Assembly (NCBI GenBank): GCA_037039925.1
Contig: JAXRKP010000044.1
Span: 452,344-516,343 of the forward strand
Direction: 5' to 3'
Origin: Doris montereyensis
Lineage: Eukaryota > Mollusca > Gastropoda > Nudibranchia > Dorididae
Length of the DNA stretch: 64,000 nt
Both the position numbers and the translations under genes were made by a program. The notes under the pieces were generated by a model that saw only the letters and a program-made list of their open reading frames with translations, was not told the DNA's origin and searched no databases. This document shows positions 48,000 to 59,699 of this stretch, piece after piece. Position 1 is the stretch's first letter. Each line of letters opens with the position of its first letter.

Positions 48000-48136
48000 G
48001 TAAGAATACATTGTTAGATCTGCTTTTCAGCTTTATGCTTAAGTTGTATAATCCATTCCCATGTATGCACATTGTTTGGTGAGGATAAGAAAAGGACAAA
48101 TCATTAACACTTACGTCGTCGTCGTCTTCGTCTTGG

Positions 48137-50702
48137 CCACCAATCTATCTTACTTACTATCTTATTAGACCACCACCCATCTTACTATCTTATTAGACCA
48201 CCAGCCTATCTTACTATCTTATTAGACCACCAGCCTATCTTACTATCTTATTAGACCACCAGCCTATCTTACTATCTTATTAGACCACCAGCCTATCTTA
48301 CTATCTTATTAGACCACCAGCCTATCTTACTATCTTATTAGACCACCAGCCTATCTTACTATCTTATTAGACCACCAGCCTATCTTACTATCTTATTAGA
48401 CCACCAGCCCATCTTACTATCTTATTAGACCACCAGCCTATCTTACTATCTTATTAGACCACCAGCCCATCTTACTATCTTATTAGACCACCAGCCTATC
48501 TTACTATCTTATTAGACCACCAACCCATCTTACTATCTTATTAGACCACCAGCCTATCTTACTATCTTATTAGACCACCAGCCTATCTTACTATCTTATT
48601 AGACCACCAGACCACCCTATCTTACTATCTTATTAGACCACCAGACCACCCATCTTACTATCTTATTAACCTATCTTACTATCACCACCCCATCTTACTA
48701 TCTTATTAGACCACCAGACCACCTATCTTACTATCGTCTTAGACCACCAACCCATCTTACTATCTTATTAGACCACCAGCCCATTTTACTATCTTATTAG
48801 ACCACCAACCTATCTTACTATCTTATTAGACCACCAGCCCATCTTACTATCTTATTAGACCACCAACCTATCTTACTATCTTATTAGACCACCAATCCAT
48901 CTTACTATCTTATTAGACCACCAATCTATCTTACTATCTTATTAGACCACCAATCCATCTTACTATCTATTATTAGACCACCAATCCATCTTACTATCTT
49001 ATTAGACCACCAACCCATCTTACTATCTGCTTAGACCACCAATCCATCTTACTATCTTATTAGACCACCAATCCATCTTACTATCTTACTATTAGACCAC
49101 CAACCCATCTTACTATCGGCTTAGACCACCAATCCATCTTACTATCGTATTAGACCACCAATCTATCTTACTATCTTATTAGACCACCAATCCATCTTAC
49201 TATCTTATTAGACCACCAACCCATCTTACTATCTTATTAGACCACCAACCCATCTTACTATCGTATTAGACCACCAGCCTCATCTTACTATCGTATTAGA
49301 CCACCAACCCATCTTACTATCGTCTTAGACCACCAACCATCTTACTATCGTCTTAGACCACCAACCCATCTTACTATCTTATTAGACCACCAGCCCATCT
49401 TACTATCTTATTAGACCACCAGCCCATCTTACTATCGTCTTAGACCACCAACCCATCTTACTATCGTCTTAGACCACCAACCCATCTTACCAACTCATCT
49501 TACTATCGTCTTAGACCACCAACTTATCTTACTATCGTCTTAGACCACCAACCCATCTTACTATCGTCTTAGACCACCAACCCATCTTACTATCGTCTTA
49601 GACCACCAACCCATCTTACTATCGTCTTAGACCACCAAACCCATCTTACTATCGTATTAGACCACCAACCCATCTTACTATCGTATTAGACCACCAATCC
49701 ATCTTACTATCGTATTAGACCACCAACCCATCTTACTATCGTATTAGACCACCAACCCATCTTACTATCGTGTTAGACCACCAACCCATCTTACTATCGT
49801 ATTAGACCACCAACCCATCTTACTATCGTCTTAGACCACCAATCCATCTTACTATCGTGTTAGACCACCAACCTATCTTACTATCGTCATCTTACTATCG
49901 TATTAGACCACCAATCCATCTTACTATCGTCTTAGACCACCAACCCATCTTACTATCGTGTTAGACCACCAACTCATCTTACTATCGTATTAGACCACCA
50001 ATCTATCTTACTATCGTATTAGACCACCAACCATCTTACTATCGTATTAGACCACCAATCATCTTACTATCGTATTAGACCACCAATCTATCTTACTATC
50101 GTATTAGACCACCAACTCATCTTACTATCGTATTAGACCACTATTAGACCACCAACTTATCTTACTATCGTATTAGACCACCAATCCATCTTACTATCGT
50201 ATTAGACCACCAACCCATCTTACTATCGTCTTAGACCACCAACCCATCTTACTATCGTCTTAGACCACCAACCCATCTTACTATTGTGTTAGACCACCAA
50301 CCCATCTTACTATTGTATTAGACCACCAACCCATCTTACTATCGTCTTAGACCATCAACCCATCTTACTATCGGCTTAGACCACCAACCCATCTTACTAT
50401 CGTATTAGACCACCAATCCATCTTACTATTGTTTTAGACCACCAACCCATCTTACTATCGGTCTTAGACCATCAACCCATCTTACTATCGGCTTAGACCA
50501 CCAACCCATCTTACTATCGTATTAGACCACCAATCCATCTTACTATTGTTTTAGACCACCAATCCATCTTACTATCGTCTTAGACCATCAACCCATCTTA
50601 CTATCGGGTTAGACCACCAACCCATCTTACTATCGTATTAGACCACCAACCCATCTTACTATCGGCTTAGACCACCAACCCATCTTACTATCGGCTTAGA
50701 CT
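48137..50702. repeat. 29 bp minisatellite, C-rich strand
   Basis: About 88 units with core ATCTTACTATCTTATTAGAC followed by CACCAGCCT. To about 48720 most units have TCTTATTAG and CCAGCC. Later ones have TCGTCTTAG or TCGTATTAG with CCAACC. The plus strand is poor in G throughout. Confidence 0.97.
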
Positions 50703-50759
50703 AAACATCATTGGGAAGAAGTTACCCAAACTAAATGAACAGGTAAGATCCGTCATTCA

Positions 50760-51093
50760 AACATTGAGCAGAATGTCTTACTATCAAATGCAGCAAAATC
50801 TATCTTGAGATTCATGTAATCAGGAATGAAGATCTTTGCCGGAGAACAAATCAGGAACACACAAAAGTAGAAATATGTCAAAGGATATGAAACCAGGCTA
50901 AAACATTGATAAAAAGGATCACAGGGGGACTCACGTGGAGCAAGGAGGAAGAGAAACCCAGGAACATTTAGAAGGAATAGTGAAAATGACCTTGAACGAA
51001 TCGGCATTTCCTGGAAGATGCTCAATGGGTTAGCAATAACAGACAAGGAAAGACTGAGAATATTTGACTATACTTTGACACGAGGGCAGGTAA
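50760..51093 (+). pseudogene. LINE C-terminal relic
   Basis: Between about 50940 and 51090 the plus strand reads, with frame changes, NSENDLERIGISWKMLNGLA followed by ITDKERLRIFD. This resembles the conserved end of many LINE ORF2 proteins (a W-R-R-T-x-E-x-D-L segment, then W-x-x-A, then D-R-x-x-W/L-R). It is the only LINE piece here in sense orientation. It ends exactly where the TGA/GAT repeat begins. Confidence 0.6.
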
Positions 51094-54000
51094 TGATGAT
51101 GATGATGATGATGTTGATAATGAGGAGGATGATGAGGAGAAGGATGATGATGATGATGATGTTGATCTGAGGTGATGGTAATGAGGATGAGGATGTTGAG
51201 GAGGAGGATGATGGGGGATCAGGATGACGAGGATGATGATGAGGATGATGATGATGAGGATGATGATGATGAGGTGAAGGTAATGATATTGATGGTGATC
51301 TAGATGAGGAGTAGAAGGATGATGATGATGGGGATGCTCATGAGGAGGAGAAGGAGGATAATGATGATGATGGTTAGGAGGAGAGTGAGGATGATGATGA
51401 TGATGGTCATGGTGATGATGATGATGAGGAGAATGAGGATGATGATGATGGTGATGGTGGGGATGATGAGGAGGAGAATGAGGATGATGATGATGGTGAT
51501 AGTGAAGATGATGAGGAGGAGAAGGAGGATGATGTTGATGGTGGTGATGAGGAGGAGGAGAAGGATGATGCTGATGATGGTGATGTTGATGGTGATGATG
51601 ATGAGAAGGAGAAGGATGAGGATGTTGATGGTGATGTTAATGGTGATGATGATGAGGAGGAGAAGGATGATGATGAAGATGTAGATGATGATAATGATGA
51701 TGATGAAGATGATGATGATGATGATGATGATCGTGATGTTGATGGTGATGATGAGGAGGAGGAGAAAGATGATGATGTTGATCGTGATGATGATGAGGAG
51801 GAGAAGAATGATGATGTTGATGGTGATGCTGATGAGGAAGAGAAGGATGATGATGAAGATGATGAAGATGATAGTGATGTTGATGAGAAGGGTTATGATG
51901 GTGATGTTGATAAGGTGGAGACGGGGGATGATGTTGATGGTGATGTTGATGAGGAGGAGAAGGATGATTAGGTTGATGGCGATGTTGATTGTGATGATGA
52001 TGAGGGAGAAGAAGGATGATGATAATGTTGATGGTGAAGATGATGATGAGGAGGAGAAGGAGGAAGATGTTGATGGTGATGTTAATGACGATGATGATGA
52101 GGAAGAGAAGGGTAATGATGTTGATGGTGATGTTGATGAGGAGGAGAAGGATGATGATGTTTATGGTGATGTTGATGAGGAGGAGAAGGGTGATTATATT
52201 GATGGTGATGTTGATGAGGAGGAGAAGGATGATGATGTTGATGGTGATGTTGATGAGGAGGAGAAATGATGATGATGGTGATGGTGATGAGGAGGAGAAG
52301 GATGATGATGACGGTGAGGTGGATGAGGAGGAGAAGGGTGATGATGTTGATGGTGATGTTGCTAGGGAGGAGAAGGATGATTATGTTGATTGTTATGTTG
52401 ATGAGAAGGAGAAGGATGATGCTGTTGATGGTGATGTTGATGAGGAAGAGAAGGATGATGGTGAAGATGATAGTGATGTTGATGAGAAGGGTTATGATGG
52501 TGATGTTGATAAGGAGGATAAGGGTGATGGTGTATGGTGATGTTGATGAGGAGGAGAAGAGTGATGATGTTGATGGTGATATTGATGAGGACGAAAAGGA
52601 TGATGATGTTGATGGTGATGTTGATGAGGAGAAGAAGGGTGATTACGTTGATGGTGATATTGATGATGAGGAGAAGGATGATAATGTTGATGGTGATGGT
52701 GATGAGGAGGAGAAGGATGATGATGACGGTGAGGTGGATGAGGAGGAGAAGGGTGATGATGTTGATGGTGATGTTGAGGAGGAGGATAAGGATGATGATG
52801 TTGATGGTGATGATGATAAGGAGTAGATGGAAGATGATGTTGAAGGTGATATTGATAAGGAGGAGATGGGTAATGATGTTGATGGTGATAATGATGTGAA
52901 GGAGAAGGATGATGATGTTGATGGTGATGATGATGAGGAGAAGAATGGAGATGATGTTGATGGGGATGATGATGAGAAGGAGGATGATGATGATGTTGAT
53001 GGTGATGATGATGAGGAGCAGAAAGGAGATGATGTTCATGTGGAGGGTTATGTTGATGGGGAGGATGATGATGAGGAGGAGAAGGATGATGATGTTGATG
53101 GTGATGGTGATGATGAAAAGGAGAAGGATGATGACGTTGATTGTGATGATGAGAGAAGAAAAAGGATGATGATGTTGATGTGATGATGATTGATGATGAG
53201 AAGGAGAAGGATGATGATGTTGATGGTGATGAGGAGGAAGATAAGGACGATGATGTTGATGGTGATGGTGATGAGAAGGATGATGGTGAGGAAAATGATG
53301 AGGAGGAGAAGAATGATGATGAGGGGAAGGATGATGAGTAGGAGGAGGATGAATGAACGAGATTAATGAAGATGTTGAGGTGATGGTGATGAGGAAGAGG
53401 AGGAGGAGAAGGATAATGTTGAGGAGGAGAAGGATGATGATGTTGATGGTGATGGTGATGAGGAAGATGACGATGATGATGATGAGGAGGATACGGCGGA
53501 TGAAAAAAAGAATGATGATGTTGATGATGATGGTGATGAGGAGGGGGAAAAGGGGGAGGAGAAGGATGATGGTGGAGTGATGATGAGGAGGAGGAAAATG
53601 ATGATGATTTTGAGGTCATGGTGATGAGGATGATAATGATGAGGAGGATGATGAGGATGATGATGATGAGGAGGAGGATGATGAGGAGAGGAGAATGATG
53701 ATAATGTTGAGGTGATGATGATGAGGAGGATGATGAGGAGTGATGGTTGAGGAGAAAGGTGATGAGGAGGAGGATGATGAGGAGGATGATGAGGAGAAGG
53801 AAGATGATGTTGATGGTGATGAGGAGAAGGATGATAAGGAGATGATGTTGAGGAGGAGGATGATGAGAAGGGTGAGAGGAAGATGATGTTGGAGGTGATA
53901 TGAGGAGGAGGATGATGGGAAATGATGTTGATGGATGATAATGATGAAGGAGGAGGATGATGTTGATGGTGATGATGAGGAGAAGAATGGAGATGATGTT

Positions 54001-54420
54001 GATGGGGATGATGATGAAGGAGGATGAGGATGATGTTGATGGTGATGTTTGATGAGGAGCAGAATGTTCATGATGGATGTTCATAGAGTTTGATGAGGAG
54101 GATGGAGGATGAGAAGGATGATGATGTTTGATGGTGATGATGAATAGAGAAGGATGTGACGTTGATTGTGATGAAGAGTTTGGAAAAAGGATGATGATGT
54201 TGATTGTGATGATGATGATGATGATGAAGGAGAAGCATTGATGTTGATGGTGATGAGGAGGAAGATTTGGTTACGATGATGTTTGAGTTTGGTTTGATGG
54301 TGATCATAGATGATGGTGAGGAAAATGATGAGGAGGAGAAGAATGATGTTGAGAGTTTGGTGATTAATGAAGATGTTGAGGTTGGTGATGATGGTAGGAG
54401 AATTTGGTTAATGTTATAGA
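51094..54420. repeat. (GAT/GAG)n imperfect trinucleotide array
   Basis: About 3.3 kb of GAT and GAG/AAG triplets with a loose higher-order unit of about 36-50 bp (GATGATGTTGATGGTGATG then TTGATGAGGAGGAGAAG). The plus strand has very little C. Acidic (Asp/Glu) plus-strand frames and a 530-codon Ser/His/Pro-rich minus-strand frame result from the repeat and are interrupted by indels. After about 53900 the array is mixed with ATAGAGTTTGG words. Confidence 0.95.
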
Positions 54421-54429
54421 GAAGGTTGA

Positions 54430-56735
54430 TGATGTTGATGGTGATGTGTTATAGAGGAAGATGACGATGTTTGATTGTGTCAGGAGATGAAAAAAAAGAA
54501 TGATGATGTTGATGTTGATGTGTGAGTTTGAGGACTTGTGTTAAGAGTTTGGTTACTTGTGTTATAGAGTTTGGATGTCATAGAGTTTGGTCTCATTGTG
54601 TTATAGAGTTTGGATTGTATCATAGAGTTTGTTTCATTGTTCATAGAGTTTGGTTTGATGTCATAGAGTTTGGATAACTTGTGTTATAGAGTTTGGATTG
54701 TTATAGAGTTTGGTTTTATTGGATGATGATTGGTTTCATTGTCTGATAGAGTTTGGTTTCATTGGTCATGAGCTTGATTTATTGTGTTATAGAGTTTGGA
54801 CTTGGATGATGAGGAGGTGGTTATGAGGAGGTTTCATTGTGATGAGTTTTCATTGTGTTATAGAGTTTGGTTTAGAGTTTTGATGAGGGGAGGGTGATGA
54901 GGAGAAGGATGATGAGTTTGGATTGTGTTATAGAGTTTGGTTACTTGTGTTATAGAGAAGAAGGGTGATAGAGTTTGGATTGTGTTATAGAGTTTGATGA
55001 CTTGTGTTATAGAGGATGATGAGTTTGGTTACTTGTGATAGAGTTTGTTAGGATGAGTTTGATTAGTGTTATAGAGAAGGACTTGATGAGGAATAGAGTT
55101 TGGTTTTTTGATAGAGAAGGTTACTTGTGTTATAGAGTTTGGTTACTTGTGTTAGAGAGAATGGTGACTTGTGTTAGGAGGAGGATGGGGAGTGTTGATG
55201 TCGATGTTTGTTTACTTGTGTTATAGGGTTTGGTTACTTGTGTTATAGAGTTTGTTTACTTGGGTAATAGGGTTTGGTTACTTGTGTTATAGAGTTTGGT
55301 TTCATTGTGTTATAGAGTTTGGTTTTTACTTGTGTTATAGAGTTTGGTTTCATTGTGTTATAGAGTTTGGTTTATTTGTGTCATAGAGTTTGGTTACTTG
55401 TGTTATAGAGTTTGGTTTTATTGTGTCATAGAGTTTGGTTACTTGTGTTATAGAGTTTGGTTACTTGTGTTATAGTTTGTTTTCATTGTGTCATAGAGTT
55501 TGGTTACTTGTGTTATAGAGTTTGGTTTTTGTGTTATAGAGTTTGGTTACTTGTGTTATAGAGTTTGGTTACTTTGTTATAGAGTTTGGTTACTTGTGTT
55601 ATAGAGTTTGGTTTCATTGTGTTATAGAGTTTGGTTCATTGTGTTATAGAGTTTGGTTTTATTGTATCATAGAGTTTGGTTTCATTGTGTCATAGAGTTT
55701 CATTGTGTCATAGAGTTTGGTTACTTGTGTTTATGTGTTATAGAGTTTTTGGTTAGAGCTTGGTTTCATTGTGTTATAGAGTTTGGTTTCATTGTGTCAT
55801 AGAGTTTAGAGTTTGGTTACTTGTGTTATAGAGTTTGTTTTATTGTGTCATAGAGTTTGGTTTCATTGTGTTATAGAGTTTGGTTTTATTGTGTCATAGA
55901 GTTTGGTTTCTTTGTGTTATAGAGTTTGGTTTCATTACGTTTAGAGTTTGGTTTCATTGTGTTATAGAGTTTGGTTTCATTGTGTCATAGAGTTTGTTAC
56001 TTGTGTTATAGAGTTTGGTTACTTGTGTTATAGAGTTTGGTTACTTGTGTTATAGAGTTTGGTTACTTGTGTTATAGAGTTTGGTTACTTGTGTTATAGA
56101 GTTACTTTGTCATAGAGTTTGGTTACTTTTGTTATAGAGAGTTTGGTTTGGTTACTTGTGTTATAGAGTTTGGTTACTTGTGTTATAGAGTTTGGTTACT
56201 TGTGTTATAGAGTTTGGTTACTTGTGTTATAGAGTTTGGTTACTTGTGTTATAGAGTTTGGTTACTTGTGTTAAAGAGTTTGGTTGCTTGTGTTATAGAG
56301 TTTGGTTTCATTGTGTTATAGAGTTTGGTTTTACTTGTGTTATAGAGTTTGGTTTCATTGTGTTATAGAGTTTGGTTCATTGTGTTATAGAGTTTGGTTT
56401 CATTGTGTTATAGAGTTTGGTTTAGAGTTTGGTTTCATTGTGTCATAGAGTTTGGTTTCATTGTGTTATAGAGTTTGGTTACTTGTGTTATAGAGTTTGG
56501 TTACTTGTGTTATAGAGTTTGGTTACTTGTGTTATAGAGTTTGGTTACTTGTGTTATAGAGTTTGGTTACTTGTGTTATAGAGTTTGGTTACTTTTATCA
56601 TAGAGTTTGGTTACTTTTATCATAGAGTTTGGTTACTTTTATCATAGAGTTTGGTTACTTTTATCATAGAGTTTGGTTACTTGTGTTATTAGAGTTTGGT
56701 TACTTGTGTTATAGAGTTTGGTTACTTGTGTCATG
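54430..56735. repeat. 22 bp minisatellite, G/T-rich strand
   Basis: About 100 units of TTACTTGTGTTATAGAGTTT plus GG, with TTTCATTGTG and TTTTATTGTG subtypes and TTATAG/TCATAG variants. It is clean from about 55200, and before that interleaved with GAT/GAG pieces. Confidence 0.96.
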
Positions 56736-57081
56736 GATTTTTTGTGAAACATCAAAATCAATGTCATGATATACAGTCAGATTGTCTGTTATAAATCTCC
56801 TAAAGTGTTTATGCATTGTTAAAGAGGAATACTGCATTTCTAATACACACACGACATGTCATTCGAAAGCCATAAGTGATGTGAAGGTGAAATATCGACA
56901 TTGACCTTCTAAGAAGCGTCATTATAAGAACAGATGAGGGCCCTAAATCCTGACAAGGTGACAGCAATGATAATTAATAGTGGTCCTTAAGTTAGAATGT
57001 TTTCTTAATGCAGTTCTGTCTTGTTTTGATTTGGGTTTTTGTGTGGTTTTGATGTGTTATGAAATAATGACGTTCCTCCAG

Positions 57082-57267
57082 GTAAATGGACAGACAAGGG
57101 ACAAACCGTCTTGGAAAACATCTGGAGATTACAAGTCTGGCTCTATATCATTGCCTGAAGCATTCGGTCTGGCTCACATTGCCAATACTGCGTGTGTCTT
57201 TGGTGGCTATGTGACCAGCACGACGATGTTCAAGTCTTGGACCTTCACTCTCGGATGGGAAGCAAAG
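57082..57267 (+). CDS. IgGFc-binding-type domain protein, exon 7
   Basis: A 186 nt, phase 0-0 exon (62 codons) after GACGTTCCTCCAG and before an AAG|GTAACA donor. It begins VNGQTRDKPSWKTSGDYKSG and continues SISLPEAFGLAHIANTACVF, then GGYVTSTTMFKSWTFTLGWEAK. In the family the last strands read G-x-x-x-L/I, then H-x-I/A-x-H/N, then F-G-A/G-Y-V-x-G, then S-Y/W-x-F-x-x-G. All of these are present, so this exon closes the domain. It has one cysteine. Confidence 0.92.
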
Positions 57268-58130
57268 GTAACATACCAAATGGGGTGTGAGTAATACTAG
57301 ACGCGGGGGTGGGGGGTAGATTCGGGATCGGGTTGGGAGTGGGGTGGGCGTGAAGGCAGAGGAAGGACTTACTCAGCTATTCTTTGTCCCATTGTCTAAA
57401 TATTTGATTGACATGAAGGATCCTCGTTGTCTTCTATGAAAACATTTTCATAATCAAAAAGATGTTTTTAATAAACATTACACCTTTTAAGTCGATATAC
57501 ATGTAAGTTGCAATAGGGAATTTCTTTAACATGATGTTCAACGATTCGTATTTGAATTAAATAAGTCATTTGTCAATTGTGTCTTAAGTATTCAACTGTG
57601 ACATTTTCACAATAACTATTCAGACAGTAATTATTTGATTATATCGGATGTGTGAAACTATTGTTCCAAAGTTTGAACGTTCTATCTCAACAATTAAATC
57701 ACACGTCTCTTTGAAAATCACACCGTATCGAAATCAATATGTGTGTAAGAAGTTTACAAATTTACAGTCAAATCAAAAGATGAGTTAATTAGATACACAC
57801 GTTCTTGTAAGGTCACTTCAAAATCAAAATATCATAACACACACAAATCTGCAAATCGAGCATATTTGCACCGTCGATGAAAACTGCCTGTCAAAGGTAA
57901 AAGTGCACGATTTTATGTTTGGTGGGTGGGTGCTTTCAATTCCGTGTACCAAAATCTTCGTGCATGTGATTGTTATGAAATTTACCACGCAAACACATCA
58001 GAGTGTGAAAAAATCGCACACGTAATAAGATTTGGATCTAAAGTCTAACAATAAAGTTTTAAGTGACCACAGTTGGGAACGTTTTGTTCTTCACTCACAC
58101 GATATACCCTATAGCTTATTGGATTGTGTA
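57268..58130. other. intron 7, unique sequence
   Basis: Includes a G-rich stretch at about 57305-57350. The rest is AT-rich unique sequence without recognisable exons or elements. Confidence 0.5.
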
Positions 58131-58134
58131 ACTA

Positions 58135-58672
58135 CGAACTATGTCCAAGGTCATTTAACTCTCTATTTGTATTTTTTTCTTTTCGTGTAGACACCCCTGT
58201 CCAAGATCATTTAGCTCTCTATTTGTTTATTTTCATTTCGTGTAGACACCCCTGTCCAAGATCATTTAACTCTCTATTTATATTTTTTATTTCGTGTAGA
58301 CGTCCCTGTCCAAGATCATTTAACTCTCTATTTGTATTTTTTATTTCGTGTAGATGTCCCTGTCCAAGGTCATTTAACTCTCTATTTGTATTTTTTATTT
58401 CGTGTAGATGTCCCTGTCCAAGGTCATTTAACTCTCTATTTGTATTTTTTATTTCGTGTAGACGCCCCTGTCGAAGGTCATTTAACTCTCTATTTGTATT
58501 TTTTATTTCGTGTAGACGCCCCTGTCGAAGGTCATTTAACTCTCTATCTGTATTTTTCATTTCGTGTAGACGCCCCTGTCGAAGGTCATTTAACTCTCTA
58601 TTTGTATTTTTTCATTTCGTGTATACGCCTCTGTCCAAGATCATTTAACTCTCTATTCGTATTTGTTCATTT
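58135..58672 (+). repeat. 57 bp minisatellite containing copies of the exon 8 acceptor
   Basis: Nine to ten units with core ATTTCGTGTAGACGCCCCTG followed by TCGAAGGTCATTTAACTC and TCTATTTGTATTTTTT. The last unit runs into exon 8, whose acceptor (CATTTCGTGCAG) and first codons (ATACCCCTTAACAAAGACC) align with the repeat. Eight units keep an AG at the acceptor position, and one (at about 58620) reads GTAT. After a decoy acceptor the exon 8 frame would meet TAA after seven codons. Confidence 0.93.
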
Positions 58673-58679
58673 CGTGCAG

Positions 58680-59195
58680 ATACCCCTTAACAAAGACCCT
58701 GGCCCTGATTTACTGGCTCGCACAAGCAAAAGTCTCGCACGGGAAACATCAACCACGGAGGCTTTGTCTACTTCTACTGCCAAGCCCATGTCAACAACAC
58801 CATCATTACTACAGACTTCGCGTACCCAATCTACATCTCATTTGCACTTTACATCAACATCGACATTTTCAAGCGAGACAGCATCGACATCTACAGACAA
58901 GGCATCTACAATAAGCACATCCTTGAAAATAACCTCAACTCAAACCTCAACAACATCGGATATTCTAACAGCATCAATAGAAAGCTCAACCACATCTTCA
59001 GTGATAGGACAAGATACAACGATTGAAACCTCGACTCAATCAATGACTGCAACACCAGCCATCATGAGTATTAGATCTAGCACCGACATGATATGGTCGC
59101 AGACACAGCTATCCATGGATGGTATCATTACAACGCTTTCTCCATCCGTGGAGCAGTTTTCCACGCAACTAACAGTCACCACACCGGATGGATGA
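58680..59195 (+). CDS. IgGFc-binding-type protein, exon 8: Ser/Thr-rich stalk
   Basis: Starting in phase 0 after TTCGTGCAG, this exon opens IPLNKDPGPDLLARTSKSLA and then becomes strongly Ser/Thr-rich for about 140 residues (for example TSTSTFSSETASTSTDKAST). It contains no cysteine, as expected for a mucin-like, O-glycosylated spacer that would hold the domain away from the membrane. The open frame ends at TGA 59193-59195, directly after GGATGGAT, a 4-base tandem repeat. Further Thr/Glu-rich codons (ESTTTEAEGSTEA) continue in another frame. The stop may therefore be an assembly error, an allele-specific frameshift, or the point where another exon is normally joined. Confidence 0.8.
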   Translation: MPLNKDPGPDLLARTSKSLARETSTTEALSTSTAKPMSTTPSLLQTSRTQSTSHLHFTSTSTFSSETASTSTDKASTISTSLKITSTQTSTTSDILTASIESSTTSSVIGQDTTIETSTQSMTATPAIMSIRSSTDMIWSQTQLSMDGIITTLSPSVEQFSTQLTVTTPDG

Positions 59196-59309
59196 GGCGG
59201 AAAGCACAACTACTGAGGCGGAGGGAAGCACAGAAGCCAGCCACCACAGGCAAAACAAATTCCTATACGTTAAAGCCAAAGCCGTCCGTGATGTTCCTAT
59301 ACGTTAAAG

Positions 59310-59594
59310 CTGTGTCCGTGCGAATGTACGACTGACTTATCTTGGATTTCCAATCTCACCACGGAAGAAAAGGAAGAATCGACGAAAGCTATTGTTCGCC
59401 GGCTTCATGTCGACAAATCAACAGTGTCGAAAACAATACGTCGAAAAATCTCTGCCCCAGATGAACGGCCTTCTTCCACTGGTTATGGATCAATTGTAAC
59501 AGGATTTGTCTTGCTGTTTGTTTTGGGCTTCGTTATCATCCCCGACGCTTTGTGTGTTGTTCACGCTTTGTGTTTTGCACAAGAACAAAAGTAG
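59310..59594 (+). CDS. C-terminal Cys motif and transmembrane segment of the same gene
   Basis: A 94-codon open stretch ends at TAG 59592-59594. It begins LCPCECTTDLSWISNLTTEE (three closely spaced cysteines) and continues with a charged region, KAIVRRLHVDKSTVSKTIRR. It then has KISAPDERPSSTGYGSIVTG and a hydrophobic helix FVLLFVLGFVIIPDALCVV. The order Cys cluster, N-L-T-x-E-E, basic segment, SAPD-x-RPSS and final membrane helix resembles the C-terminal end I recall from many molluscan surface proteins. This recall was not verified. It is out of frame with the stalk exon. The start given is the first codon after a possible acceptor (GTTAAAG) and is approximate. It predicts a single-pass, C-terminally anchored membrane protein. 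Confidence 0.7.
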   Translation: MCPCECTTDLSWISNLTTEEKEESTKAIVRRLHVDKSTVSKTIRRKISAPDERPSSTGYGSIVTGFVLLFVLGFVIIPDALCVVHALCFAQEQK

Positions 59595-59699
59595 CTGAGT
59601 GTTAAGTTTGGCTGAAAGGGGTTAACATGTCTCCAATCCAACTACATGCACTCTTGTCATACGTTACATTCTGGTATAAACCAGTGTGTGAAAAGACTT

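Noticed and set aside
51304..53580. Acidic Asp/Glu-repeat protein resembling calcium-binding or shell-matrix proteins
   Set aside because: Frames change every few hundred bases through indels, there are no exon signals, and the sequence lies in an intron of the host gene. A transcript would be needed to reconsider.
52492..54084. 530-codon Ser/His/Pro-rich frame on the minus strand
   Set aside because: It is the complement of the GAT/GAG array, and both strands are open for the same trivial reason.
58124..58648. 19-residue-repeat protein (CRRPCPRSFNSLFVFF-type)
   Set aside because: It is a frame through the 57 bp intronic repeat. It has no start or donor support, although use of units as alternative exon starts is discussed in the findings.
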